A stretch of DNA of 64,000 bases, taken from Phaeotremella fagi (taxonomy: Eukaryota > Basidiomycota > Tremellomycetes > Tremellales > Phaeotremellaceae). The notes under the pieces are model-generated. The model saw only the letters and a program-made list of their open reading frames with translations, did not search any database and was not told the origin of the DNA. Within the stretch, counting starts at the first letter, position 1, and each line of letters opens with the position of its first letter. Shown here in pieces: positions 12,301-23,769 of the stretch. A program made the translations under genes and the position numbers. The stretch lies in contig BCHU01000008.1 in NCBI GenBank assembly GCA_001599715.1, positions 1,178,001 to 1,242,000 of the forward strand, read 5' to 3'.

Positions 12301-15209
12301 ACCGTGTTGAAGATCCCAATCTCGGACTCAAGACACTGGGAGGAACCAAAAGATCGGAACTCCCAACACGTCGAACAGCATCGACGAAACTAGCCCTCGA
12401 AAGACCTTGATCGAGATTAGCGTATTCCCCCGTGAAATCAAATTCAGTTCCGTTGTTCGTATAAACCGTATCCCTCTTGACTAAACGGTCGTTTTGTTCC
12501 GATTGAGACGAAACCAACGGAATTGGGATATCAGGTAAAACAGCCATCTTAGAAGTATTAATCCGAGATCTTGGTGGAGGTGGTAAACCGCGTAACGGGA
12601 TGAATGGAGATGGAGCAGATAGATGAGCAAGATCTTCGTTAGCTTGTTTAAGCAGTACCTTGAGATCTGCTGGAACGTCTGATGCGTATCCGTCCGAATC
12701 TCCTGTGTAGCTCTTTGAACTTGCTTTGGATTTGTTTGATGTCTGAGTTTCACTCGGTTGAGAACTGAATTTAAGACGAGTTGGTCAACCGAATTCACCA
12801 ATTTCAATCCCATCGTCGATGACCTCGTTTGGTATAGCTGATGCTGAAGTCTTCGCTAACGGGGAAGGAGGCGCGAAAGGATTTCTCATGCCCCTTTTAA
12901 CCATACTTCGTGGAGCGGTTGGACTTTCAGAAGCTGAGTTCTTGAGAGCAGGAGTGTTGGCTTTGATTTGAGCTTTGTGTAAAGCTAATTTCAATGGACT
13001 AACATTGACAGTCGACTTGATGGGACTTGCTCTAGGTGAAAGGAACGCTGATTTGACTCGTCGAATCGGTGAGGGTGAAACAGCTGATCGATTGTTTGTT
13101 GGAGGTCTGAGTGAACCAAACGATGACATCGCTGCAAGTGATGGAGTATTTGAACGTAGAGTTGATGGACTGTTGGATCTAGAATAGTCAAAACAAGTGA
13201 CGAGGTTTAATAGCAGATCAGTGGCTGATGAAACTTGCTCGAACGCTACGAGAAGTCAGTGAGAATCTTTGTAAATTCTGAACTCACCATATCGTGCCTC
13301 AGTTGGACGACCTTCTGGTGGAATCACATCGATATCGTCTTGCATGTCGCCTTGAACAACATCAATCGGTGCCACACTGTCTTCAAGTTTAGTAGCATCC
13401 TCCAATTCCTCCGCCAAAGATCTCAATCTAACAGAATTCGTAATCGGAACACTAGATGGATTCTCCGGCCCCATTGAACGAGCTTGGCCTAAACCCAAAC
13501 CATCAGAGAATAAATCTTTATCTTTGATTTTCAGATACTCCATAGATTTCTTGATGGTCGGTCCAAATAGTCCAGTGAGACTTTTACGTTTAGGTAAAGA
13601 TTTGTGATTGAATGCCGATTGAATGATTAATTTTGGTTCTTCATTTGATCGATCGGTGATGGATCCAGCTATGCTTTCGAATACACCTCCTTGTTCTTGT
13701 TCTGTTGATCTGATTGAGTTTGAGAAAGGATGATCCTCTGGTGGAGGTGGCAGTTGTTTTTCCTTGAGTGTGAAACGAGATCTTGTGGGTGATGGGGTAC
13801 AGATCGTTTCCTTCTCATTTGTGGAGTCGTCGATCGATGGTTTCGAGACATGGAGAGCTGGGAGATTGATCTTCGCTTTCAAAGATCGATCTTTGGGAGG
13901 TGTAACTTGGTTCTGCGTCGAGACGGCGCTGCCTAAAGATATCCGTCTTAGCCAAAGTCATTGAAAAACATCAGATAACTTACCTGCCGCGACAGGATTC
14001 TCAGCTTGAGGAACAGTCTTGAACAGAACCTCAACTTTAGGTTTAATTTTCTTAGATCTACCACCAAGTAAACCCCAGATTTTAGATTTCGTTTTTTCCC
14101 TACTGAGAGGTTTACGTTGATTTAGATTATCTTTATCTTCGAGTGGAGTTGATAAAGATTGTTGAATATGATTGTGATTATTGACAATTGTCGTTAATCT
14201 ATTTTGATCGAGTACTCGATTGATCGATGATGATCGAGTAGGTAGATCTCTCAACGTCGGAGGAGATTGGGAGATACCTTCGTTTGGAGCTTTAACTCTC
14301 TTTTCAAGAGATTCGTTAGGACTACATGGTTCGTCAGTTTTAATTCACAACAACCATGACCTACCCAGAGAAAACATCATCAACAGTTTTAACAGATAGA
14401 GCTTTAATAGAATCGCTTTTCCTACTAGCAGCAATCTTGGAGCTTCTACCACTATCCCGCTCATTAGAGAATCTCGAAACGTGATCAATGACTTGAGCGC
14501 CTTTGTCACGTCTACCAAAAGGATCTTCACCCAGCGAAGGTCTTCGTACAGATTCAGCAATAGGATCAGAAGGCGGTTTCAATGAATTAGTGTTTTTACT
14601 ACCCAAAAAAGATTTGGATGCCGATTTCGAAATCGACATCGTCTCGTTCTTTGGGACGACGAGGGATGGGACTGGCTTCCTTGCTGATGTTGGTTTGGGC
14701 AATGGTCTTTGTGAGATTGGTGAGACTGGAGGTTTAGTGAGATTCGGGGTAATGAGTTTCGGGTTTTCTTTAACCTTTTCCTTTTCCTTCTCCTTTTCTT
14801 TGGTTTGAGTGTTGGAGTTACCCCAACCAAGAACTGAAAGCGCTTTTCTAGTTTTTGACTTCATGATATTGCGTTTTTCGGTTTGAAGCTGAGGTAGAGG
14901 TTGAGATTGAACTTTAACCTGTGATGGAGGTTGTAAAACCATAGGTGGACTGATCGAACCAGCAACCGAACCAGTACCAATGTGACGTTGTCTTTCGGAA
15001 GGATGATCGACATAAATTCGAAGTTTATCTTTACTAGCTTTGGATTTCATTTGTGAATCCTGACTTTGGTTCTGACGGAAGAAAGCTGTAGGGATCTTTT
15101 TAATTGAATTCTTGAATGAATTGGATCGATTGATGGAGGAGGTTGATTGAGGGTTGAGATATTGGGAATGGGTTAGATGGCTGTAGTTGTCGTTTTGTCT
15201 GAATGACAT
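9380..15209 (-). CDS. Very large, mostly disordered protein of unknown function
   Basis: An eight-exon model (14365-15209, 13984-14321, 13288-13932, 12799-13245, 10915-12702, 10297-10860, 9499-10240, 9380-9458) gives 5,448 nt, exactly 1,816 codons, i.e. 1,815 aa. All junctions are GT..AG and frame-consistent. The protein is dominated by S, P, K, T and N, with a basic KEKEKEKEK run near residue 170 and an acidic EDADEDDLDFDDADSNDEED patch. It has a repeated h-D-S-h-h-G-S-P motif (forward 11090-11410). A short ordered-looking block, FEQVSSATDLLLNLVTCFD, lies near residue 615. The 96-nt intron 12703-12798 was chosen because it removes an in-frame TGA at 12785-12787. I recognise no domain. A scaffold or regulatory protein heavily phosphorylated at S-P sites would fit, but that is inference. 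Confidence 0.65.
11090..11410 (-). repeat. Coding repeat: hDShhGSP motif, about five copies
   Basis: Within the large disordered protein the motif appears as FDSLLGSP, VDSVIGSP, IDSLIGSP, IDSILGSP and a diverged IDSVFGNS. LTSITGSP lies just before. Two copies are separated by a near-identical linker (QYSGDGIDS), so part of the array arose by recent tandem duplication. Each copy has an S-P dipeptide that could be a proline-directed phosphosite. Confidence 0.8.
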
Positions 15210-16295
15210 GATGGGATTCGTGAGATGGTCGTTGAGGTGATATCGTAAAAAGATTAAACAGTTAGGAATGAGTTCGTACTGAAATTTCAATCTCAATCAC
15301 AGTCGTTGAGAGGTAAACGTTGATTTCGTTCTACTTAAGCTTGTGAAACCGTACAAGAGTCGTCGTTGGAAGAAGTGAGACACTGGTCACACCTAATGAA
15401 ACTTGGGTTTGGTCGCGGATAGACTGATAAAGCAAGTCGTGATCAGACCAATAGATCGTCAAGGTGAATCGAAGTCAACGTTGAGTGATATTCTACCAGG
15501 TGATTAAATCGTTATGTATCGTATAAGAAATCGTGAGATGATAGTGAGAACGGATAGTGAAGTGATTAAGCGATGAATCACTGGGATAGATGGGATATAT
15601 TGAAGATAGGTTGCTGAGTGGATGAGACGACCTGTGATAAGGTGATGAGATACAGAGATGGATAGTGAGTAAGAACAGATTGTCGTTGAGAGTAAATGAT
15701 ATCGTTAATCGTTTCTTGGAATTAGATGGTCGTGAGTGTAAAAGGTTAAATCGTTAGCAAAGTCATGATAGGGGAGTTATGAGAAAGAGATAGAAACACG
15801 AGATGAAGAAAGAGGAAGGAAAACAAGAAGAAGTTGTTGATGTTGTTTGTTAGAGTTGTTAGGTGACTACATTGTTTATTGGGGTTGGGTTGAATGATAT
15901 TCTATGGGCGGTTACTTGGTTGAATGAAGGAGTCCTTAGCCCCTTGATGGTATCTTGAAACAACAGCTGCGTCAGTAGCCAGTCAGTGTTAGTAAAGTCT
16001 TGAAGTCAGATCCTCCACCACGTCCTCATCCCCATCGCAGCTCGATTTAAAGTGACCCTTTAGACCCCATCACATGAACAGATATACGGATAAGAAAAAG
16101 AAAGAAGTTAATTATGGAATGAAGAATCGAAAGTAGAAAGTAGAAAACATAGGAAAATGCACCAAATACTCGGAGTACCCAATTCACCGAAATTCGACCG
16201 ACGCATTACATACTCGAGTACTGTCACTTCGAATGTAGATGGATTGGATGCATCGCAGAACCGACTAACGTCTAATCTAACCAACACCCAATAAC
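15210..16295. other. Upstream region of the large gene; no gene seen
   Basis: These 1,086 bases separate the start of the large disordered-protein gene from the stop of RRP7, both on the minus strand. I see no plausible gene. GATAGTGA occurs three times in 15538-15670 amid GTGAT/GTGAG runs; on the minus strand this is a TCACTATC-rich, pyrimidine-biased leader. A long 5' untranslated region would fit a gene for a large regulatory protein. Confidence 0.5.
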
Positions 16296-17547
16296 CTAAT
16301 AAGGCTTGAACCTTTTACTCTTCTTCATATCTTCAACCTTAGCCTTATCCAGTTCAAATTTACTACGTAAATCGGCGAGTTCTAAGCATGGATCAATCAA
16401 TATTCCTAAAACCAAAATCATGAAAGCATAAGTACTTACCTTGACGTTTCCGATCGATTTTCTGGAATTTATAGAAATCTTCCAATTCACCAGCTCCCCT
16501 ACCCTTCTTCTTCCCGTCCATCTCCCTCTCAAATCCTTTCTTAGCAACCCCCACACCCAATTTCCCAATCCCATCACCCCTACCCCCAGTTCTCCCATAT
16601 CTTCCACCGCGAACCACAACGGTGAATCCGTCTTCGTCAACTAACGCTCCTGCACCTTGAGATTTCGCTCTGGAAGATAATAAGAGTGAATGGAGATGAT
16701 CATGTCTTGCTAACGCTGTATCGGCGTTTTGTTTTATTGCGTTGAGAGAGGGTCGGAGGGTGGTGTGTAGTTGTAGATAATATGATAGACCTGTTGGGTT
16801 CTCGTTTTTGTCTTTTGATTTATCGAGGATGATCGGGGTAAGATGTGAAGTAGATAATAGACGTGTAACGGATACTGTATCAAGATAAATGATCTTCGCA
16901 GTTCGAAGTCCACTATTCCCATAAACCGTTTCTCTAGGGTTTAACGACGGTAATTCGAAAAGATCCGGTACCGATGGAGGAAGGGTATTAGGTTTCCTTC
17001 TAGGTCTTTTCGATCTAGGTAGAATAACTTCTTTATGACCTTGGAATTGAGGTTCTGGTCTTTCCTCATTCGTTTCTTCCGGTACATCCTCCTCCTCCCT
17101 TTCACTTTCACTTTCACTTTCATCCTCAACAGGTAAACCTTTAACAGCGTTCTCTAAAACTTCGCCTCCACTCCTCCCATCCCCAAGATCAATATGATCA
17201 ATCACCCCCCATTTCCCGAAGATCTGTCGTAAATCCCTAGAAGTCATATCAACAGGTAGATTGACTACGAAAACTGTCCTTCCGTTCGGGTGAGTTTGGT
17301 CATCAGTCGATTTGGAAGTGTGCGCTCGACAGTAGAGATAGTGAGTTACCGATGATGATGATTTGGTTGAGGAGGATGATTGGATTGGGATGGGTGAAGG
17401 GAGGGAGATGGGTAGAGGAAGGAAGGATGAATATAGTTTTGGAGCACTGCGTGTGGACTCTTTGGATTTTGATTTGGCTTTAGTGTTTGGATTAGATAGC
17501 TTGGAAGGACCAGGTCTACTGGTGAGTGTGCCGTTATTCTTTGGCAT
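16296..17547 (-). CDS. RRP7: Ribosomal RNA-processing protein 7 (Rrp7)
   Basis: Two exons with one small intron near the C-terminus (minus-strand CAAG|GTAAGT to GCTTAG|AACTC). The N-terminal half has an RRM-like segment: GRTVFVVNLPVDMTSRDLR and IFGKWGVIDHIDLG. An acidic linker follows. The C-terminal signature is E-L-E-D-F-Y-K-F-Q, then ELADLRSKFELDKAKVEDM and the terminal K-R-F-K-P-Y, which is the hallmark of Rrp7/RRP7A. Rrp7 acts in the nucleolus in the small-subunit processome (with UtpC/CURI components) during 18S rRNA maturation. The first ATG (MPKNNG) is at 17547; upstream codons in that frame lack an ATG. Length is about 360 aa. Confidence 0.9.
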
Positions 17548-17979
17548 GTTGATGTTGATGTTAGTGTTGATGTTCGCTGTTGATTTCTTATTTCTACACA
17601 ATCTAATCTTTTCTGAAATATTTGCAAAACTTACTATATCCCTCCATTTAAGAATTCCATGTCGTAAACCCCACGTGTAGATGACGTCATTTCTCTAGTG
17701 TCGTACCAATTTTTCGGGAAATTTCAAACCATCACGGGCGCAGATGCTTCTCTTTGGAGGAGAGAGAGACAAAGGCCAAGACACAGACACAGACGAAAAC
17801 AAGTAGAAAGCAGAGGACCCAAGTCACCCAAAGAAGTTAGAACTTACTTGTAAATCAGTCATTGTCACAAGGTCAGAAAAGTGAAGTCAGTCGAGCTAAA
17901 TACCAATCAATCAAGTTTATCTCCTACACTTTACAATAACTTCATCTGCATTAAGACTTTCAAATTCCACCACTGCAAG
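17548..17979. promoter_or_regulatory. Divergent promoter RRP7 / trehalase with E-box and CRE palindromes
   Basis: This 432-bp region lies between two divergent starts. It holds a perfect E-box CACGTG at 17672-17677 and, five bases on, a perfect CRE TGACGTCA at 17682-17689. These are canonical sites for bHLH (Cbf1-like) and bZIP (Atf/CREB-like) factors respectively. The trehalase side becomes GA-rich and then CAATCA-rich before the start codon. Function of the sites is inferred from matching only. Confidence 0.6.
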
Positions 17980-20900
17980 ATGATTACTCTCCTCACTCTC
18001 CTTTCTATCCTTAGTATCTCTGAAACAATTGCACAGAGTACAGTGACAATCCCCACCTCCTCATTCTCAGCTACGCCAATATCGACGTCGGTCCCATCCC
18101 CAACCGCACCTTTGAACAGTAGTGTGATTGGTCAAGGCATCTATCCACCTCTTCAAGGTATGTCCTCTCTTCAAGTCTCGACATTTTATGTATAGATAAA
18201 TGGATGAAGTTGATAAAGGTTAGGTTGGTGTAATAATGGTGGTAACGATACGTTCTGTCCAGGAGTCGTGAGTCCAGCATTTCCTCGAATTGTTCAGATC
18301 CCTGATGTCAAATAGCTACTTCAAGATGTAGAACTTTCAGGAATTTTCAGTGATAGTAAAACCTTTCCTGATAAAGTATGTTTCTCCCGCAGTCATTTAT
18401 ATCCCAACAAAAAGTACTGATCGAAAACCAGCCAACCAAAGGAACATTAAATTCCACACTTCAAGCTTTCTCGCAACTCCCATCAAACGTTACCATAGCT
18501 GACATTGAGAATTTCGTTAATCAATATTTCGTAAGTCCATCATCCAGCTGATAGTACAAAAGAAATAACGCGAAAACCGACTGTAGCAAGGAGAAGGACT
18601 TGAACTTGAACAAATCGCTATTCAAGGGTTCAACCCTAACCCCGCGATCTTGAAGAATATCAGTGATCCAGTGTTCAACGCTTGGGTCAGTACGGTTCAT
18701 GGCTATTGGCAACTGCTCATCAGGTAGGTCCAAGTTCCCCCTCCTACCGACGCACGCGTCACGGTATTTGGTATAACCGGAAACTGACCCAAGAACAACT
18801 TCACCACCATTACCTTCACCACCACCACCACCACCACCACCTTCAGACAAACAAATCAATCAGCTTTATGCAATGGGACTTCCTGTGAATCTTCACTCAT
18901 CCCTCTTAATCAAACAATCGTGGTTCCAGGTGGAAGATATAGAGAGGTGTATTACTGGGACTCTTACTGGATTTTGCAAGGTTTATTGAAATCAGAATTA
19001 TACACTTATGCTTGGGATCTGTTGCAGAATTTCATGGATCTGATCGAGGTAGGTGCCACTTTTTTTCGAATGTTGTTACTAAATTTTGGTTTAGCTTTAT
19101 GGTTTCTTACCTAATGGTGGAAGGTAAGTACTTGCTATATACTCTTTGGTACTACAGTATTGATGTTTCTCAGAAAATACTATCTGAATCGATCTCAACC
19201 TCCTGTTTTTGTTCAGGTGAGCAGTGTGGCATTCAGAATATGACTCAGTGATTTGCCCCTAAAACTCCAATCTCCAGATGATCGACGCCTATGTCAAAGT
19301 CACAGGTAACTCATCAATCCTAGCAAGGGCATTACCAATCGCAACAGTAAGTAGAAATATCAACTCCGAACCATTAATCCAAAATACTCACAAAACCCCA
19401 GACCGAACTCGCCTGGTGGTCAACCAACCGCTCAATCCAAGTCACCTCCCCCTACACAAACATCACCCACACAGTCTATCATTACGCCGTAACCAACTCA
19501 GCTCCCAGACCTGAAGGCTACGTTGAAGATTTCACCACTGCCATGGGAGCTTCACCCGCGTTAAACGAATCAGCCCGTAGCGACTTGTACGCGGAACTCG
19601 CTTCGGGAGCCGAGACAGGTTGGGATTATTCTTCGAGATGGTGTAAACAACCTCTTTTGAATGCTACCGATAACGATCCCGCGCTGAGAACTCTTAATAC
19701 TAGAGCTATTATTCCTGTGGATTTGAACTCTTTGTTAGCTGGTGATCATGTTTTAGTGAGTGATTCGTTTCTTTGGTTTGGAATGAGAGGTTGATTGAAA
19801 CAGTTGGCGAATCTTTATGATCTCTATTACGGAAACACGACCAACACCACCACCACAACTAACAGCACGACCAATTCGACCTTAGCATACCACCGATCCC
19901 TAGCTTCAAACCTGACAAAAGCAATCCTAGATCTTCATTGGTCACCCTCGAAATCCTTTTTCTACGATTTCAACACCACCTCGAATTCCCAATCACCGAT
20001 CTACACCCCAGCAGGTTTGTTCCCGTTGTGGCAGAACATCACACCCTCCGAGGTTGTTGGTAACGAAACCGCTGCATTGGCTGTTGTCAGTGGTGCTAGA
20101 TTCTTGTTGGGGTATTATGCGGGGATTCCTAGTGTTGCGACTCTTTTGTTGACGGGTTTGAATTGGGATTTCCCTAATTCGTAGGTGACGTCGATAAAGT
20201 TATTTGACTTGATACTGACGATGAAATCCAGCTGGCCACCACATGTTTGTAAGTCATTTCAAAGAGGCCAGTTCATAACTGATCAACATTCTAGATACAT
20301 CAATCAAAGCGTTCGACACTCTACACAGAGTCAATCCGAATGCCACGATATTAACCAATCTTACCCTCCCATTCTCACAGATCCAATCAGGTCAATTAGG
20401 ACTCAACCAAACCGATCTCCAACCTCAACCATCATCGACAATCGGTAATACAAGTTTGGAAACGGCTGAGGCTAACGGTAAACCTTGGCCTGTAGCTTTG
20501 AGTATCGAATATGCTAATCGGTGAGTAATACCTTACTTTTTCGGTCTGGTTACTAACCCGAGTCAATTGTAGGTATTTACAATCAGCATTCTGTTCTTGG
20601 TATAGTATGTTCATCCAAATTTTCCTTGACCAATTTACTAATAGATGCATAGGTACCGGTGGAGAGATTGAGGGACTCTTGACACAATTACCACTTTCCG
20701 ATTTAAACTCCACCGGAACTTTTACGGCAGGTCAAACAGGTGTAATGTTTGAGAAGGTAACATTCTATCTCAAAGTAACAAAACTGAAGCCCAATTTCTA
20801 GTTCAACGTAACCGATCCAGACGCCGCTGGTGGAGGTGGTGAATACACCGTCCAAACTGGATTCGGGTGGACGAACGGTGTTAGTAAGTATCTCATCTTA

Positions 20901-21133
20901 CCTGATCGAGGACGACGATCGAGACTGATATCGTTGTAGCCCTGTGGTTGGCAGGGGAATACGGCTCTTATCTGCCTTCACCAACTTGTCCTTTGATCCC
21001 GATCATTGAGATGAATGGGTCGGGGAATAGCTCGATTTATTCTAATGGCACTGTTACTAATAGTACTGTAGCTGGTGGTGGTACAGGGAACAGTACGGCT
21101 TTGTTTAGGGGTTACAGGATTCCTCGAAAATAA
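17980..21133 (+). CDS. Secreted trehalase, glycoside hydrolase family 37
   Basis: A many-exon gene that hydrolyses trehalose to two glucoses. MITLLTLLSILSISETIAQS is a signal peptide, so the enzyme is exported. Motifs in order: WCNNGGNDTFCPG, LQDVELSGIFSDSKTFPDK, VSTVHGYWQLLIR, trehalase signature 1 as VPGGRYREVYYWDSYW, GWDYSSRWC (catalytic Asp by family knowledge), the NWDFPNSW form of signature 2, and GGGGEYTVQTGFGWTNGV (catalytic Glu in GGGGEY). The C-terminal tail has several N-glycosylation sequons and no membrane anchor. It lacks the N-terminal regulatory, calcium-binding region of cytosolic neutral trehalases. The intron 18724-18846 ends in a long ACC repeat. Shares a promoter region with RRP7. 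Confidence 0.9.
18816..18846 (+). repeat. ACC microsatellite abutting a 3' splice site in the trehalase gene
   Basis: A run of eight ACC/CAC units ends directly in CTTCAG, the acceptor of the 123-nt intron 18724-18846. Protein homology (LLIR joined to QTNQSALC) places the junction exactly here, so the repeat is intronic and takes the place of a normal polypyrimidine tract. Confidence 0.7.
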
Positions 21134-21294
21134 GTGGATAGTGTATAACTTTGGTAAAGTCTGATTGAAGAAAGGGGATGGATGAATGTTGGACGACCAA
21201 AGAAAAAGTAATTTGAAATTGGACACTTCCGAGAGTCAATGTATTATTGATCATAGTGAATTATGTATACTTATATCAAGCGTTGTATAACACA

Positions 21295-22217
21295 CTACCT
21301 AATAACCTCATAAACCTCTCCATCACCTTTCCAACCTTCGTCCGCCTTCCCCAAAACCTCACTCCAGAATTTCATGATCCCCCTCCATTCAATTTGATTT
21401 TTAGGCATATCAATCCCGCTCCCGTTCCTTCCAGATTCACCTTGTACAACCACAACCTGATTGAAACAATTTTCCAAATCTTTAACAGATTTCCGTGAGA
21501 TAGCTGAGGTAGAAACGGATCTGTTAAAATAACATAAAGGAGTCTGCGATTTCGTGGTCGAACTTGAACTCGATATCAAAGGTCCACAAATCGAAACCAC
21601 CGATCCCAACCTCCCAACCCCCTTCTCGACCAAATACCTCCCACTGAACTCCGTAACAAAAGTCCCACCTTGTCCCCAACCGAATAAATGGATTTCTGAA
21701 TTTGACCAACCTATTTCTGGGGATGTTAGGGTTCGGATTAGGTTCAGGAGAGTAGGGAAATGTTTGGTTGGATTGGGTGTTTTCAGTTGATTGAAGAATT
21801 CATCGAAGGTGTTGTACCATGAATAAGACGGGTGATCCATTAATGGGATCCTAAGACACAGATTATCAATATCAATGTCATTTTTTGGATTTGGAATTCG
21901 ACTCACGGATCTGGTGCTTGAAGCGATAGTATCGCCGTTGAAGGGAGGTTGAATTGTTTCCCCAAACCAAAAAATGAAGTTTTCGTATCACCTAAAAACT
22001 TATTATTTTAGTGTCAGTCAGGATCGATCGTAAAAGAGCACCAAGGGCACTCACCTAACCCATGAAACAATATTAAAAGATTGACATCGTTCCCATCGTT
22101 CGAGGGTTGATAATCGAATTCCCATGGTTTCAGCAAGGATTTCGTGGGGATTGGTTTTGTTCTTTGTTTTGAGCTGGAGGATGGGATGGGACGTAGATTC
22201 AATGGTTCAGATGACAT
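21295..22217 (-). CDS. Alpha/beta-hydrolase-fold protein, carboxylesterase-like, probable pseudoenzyme
   Basis: Three exons (start 22217, stop 21295). NLLILFHGLGDTKTSFFGLG is the strand and oxyanion-loop region of the acyl-protein thioesterase/carboxylesterase family, followed by LSLQAPDPIP and the W-Y motif. The nucleophile elbow, normally G-x-S-x-G-G, reads FGWGQGGT: the serine is replaced by glycine. The C-terminal part has no G-x-x-H motif for the catalytic histidine. The fold therefore looks intact but the catalytic triad does not. Fungal members of this branch may act as non-enzymatic proteins, or use another residue. It faces RPC11 across a 170-bp divergent promoter and converges with the trehalase gene. 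Confidence 0.7.
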
Positions 22218-22387
22218 TTTTGGTGGTGGTAGAGATGTAACATGGTATGAATTTCAACACCAGCTTTGACATTGACATTGCCATACAAAATTTGATCCCG
22301 TTGAATTCTCGAGTGGAGGAATAAGTAGGATTAAGTTTCAAAAAAATGTTGAAAGTCAACAATAACAATCATTCTCCGTAAACCAAA

Positions 22388-22996
22388 ATGCTTTTCTGTC
22401 CTTATTGCGCAAATTACTTGACGATAGGTGATCAAGAAGAAAGTAGTGATAAAGCCTGGTACGTCATTTAATCTTCTATACAAACTACGAGTGTCATCTG
22501 AATCTTGTACCCAGGGTCTGTCCAACATGTCCATATAAGTGGATCATCACTAATCCAGTGAGCTCCAACGAGTATACACAGGGATGAACCAGCTGACACT
22601 ATCTCAGATATCAATGAGAACTCATCTGAAACGTAAAGAAGTTGATGATGTACTGGGTGGAAAAGATTCTTGGAAGAACGTTGATAAAACAGAGGGTCAG
22701 TCGAATTTCTAGGGCTATCAATTGATGCTTTGACTGACTCTCTTAAAGCTACTTGTCCTAAATGTGATTATCGAAAAGCATACTATCGTCAACTACAAAT
22801 TCGTTCAGCTGATGAACCTATGACGACGTTCTAGTGAGTCTGATTTGACTTTGATAGGGCAGCGTAAACAGCGTATTGATTGATCTATAGTAAATGCGTG
22901 GATTGTGATCATCAATGGAGGGAGGTAAGTTTATCTCCGATACCTGGATATGTGTGACTGGGGACTCTGAAGCTGATTTTGTATCTATAGAACTGA
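22388..22996 (+). CDS. RPC11: RNA polymerase III subunit Rpc11 (TFIIS-like)
   Basis: Five short exons encode about 110 aa. The N-terminal zinc ribbon starts MLFCPYCANYLTI and continues WVCPTCPYKWIIT. The linker KRKEVDDVLGGKDSWKNVD is nearly diagnostic. The C-terminal TFIIS-like ribbon reads ATCPKCDYRKAYYRQLQIRS, then ADEPMTTFYKCVDCDHQWRE, with the acidic hairpin residues D-E conserved. Rpc11 provides transcript cleavage and is needed for termination and reinitiation by Pol III. The final exon supplies only the last residue and the stop (AAC TGA, 22991-22996). Identity is clear and all introns are frame-consistent. Confidence 0.95.
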
Positions 22997-23573
22997 TGGA
23001 GTGACGGAACATGTTATCTTCGTAACGAAATTTTAACGAAATGTGACGACTTTGCCTTGGATCTCCAATACCATTTCACTCATACTAACGTGACCAGAAT
23101 TAACGGGTAATTTCGAAGGTACTGAGATAGCGTTGTATTACATTTGAATGCGAATGGAAACTCTTTACTCACTAATCCCTTTCCTTGGATATCTAGTTGA
23201 TAAAAACACGAAAAATATACATCGAAACTAGTCACAAATGAAAACGACTGAATATCAATCAATCACAAAACGTCATCTCGAAATAGAAGTGAGAAAACGT
23301 GCAAACTCTGAAATACGAGGTTCGTGGACAAGGAGAAGAGGTGAAGGTACAAACCAAGAAGAAGAAACAATAGACCACCAATCGACAGAAGTACCAATAA
23401 CTCGGTTCATCAAACTGGTTAAACAAGGAGTGTTAGTCATGCATGTAAAGATCGATGGTAGAATAGGAAAGTCTACATGCCATTCTACTTACTCGTATCT
23501 TAATTTAATCTCTGCGTCTACAGTTTGTTGATCTACTGTGTTTAGGAAAGTTGATGCTTACTTACCGAGTAAC
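22997..23573. other. Intergenic; no recognisable gene
   Basis: A frame at about 23238-23531 is open on the plus strand but is rich in basic and threonine residues with no domain, and I do not accept it as a gene. Probably 3' flanks of RPC11 and the small secreted-protein gene. Confidence 0.4.
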
Positions 23574-23769
23574 TTAGAAGGTTTGACCTTTACCAAGTGC
23601 GGCAATGTGTGTCTGAAGATCATGAAGTATTGTGTCAGTTTGATAACCCTCAAAGTGAAGTCATCAGGTAACCTACACCGGTGTCGGTAGTACGTTCATC
23701 AACGGCATTGACAGGAGCAGCACTGATGATTTGAAGAAGAATCAATGAGAGAGTGATAAAAGCTAACAT
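23574..23769 (-). CDS. Putative small secreted peptide, paralogue of the 25 kb gene
   Basis: The first exon encodes MLAFITLSLILLQIISAAPV, a typical signal peptide with cleavage expected near S-A-A or A-A-P. A plausible intron (GGT|GTAGGT to TTCAG|ACACAC) leads to a short second exon ending GKGQTF and a stop, about 43 aa in all. The start and leader resemble the gene at 25138-25510: both begin M-L, end the leader in A-A-P-V, and share a TTCGATCT..GACAGTT stretch in the 5' leader. The coding part after the intron is much shorter than in the paralogue, so this copy may be degenerate. Function unknown. Confidence 0.4.

Noticed and set aside
23574..23769. Lipopeptide mating pheromone precursor
   Set aside because: The peptide has a classical signal sequence and no C-terminal CaaX motif, so it cannot be a farnesylated basidiomycete pheromone.
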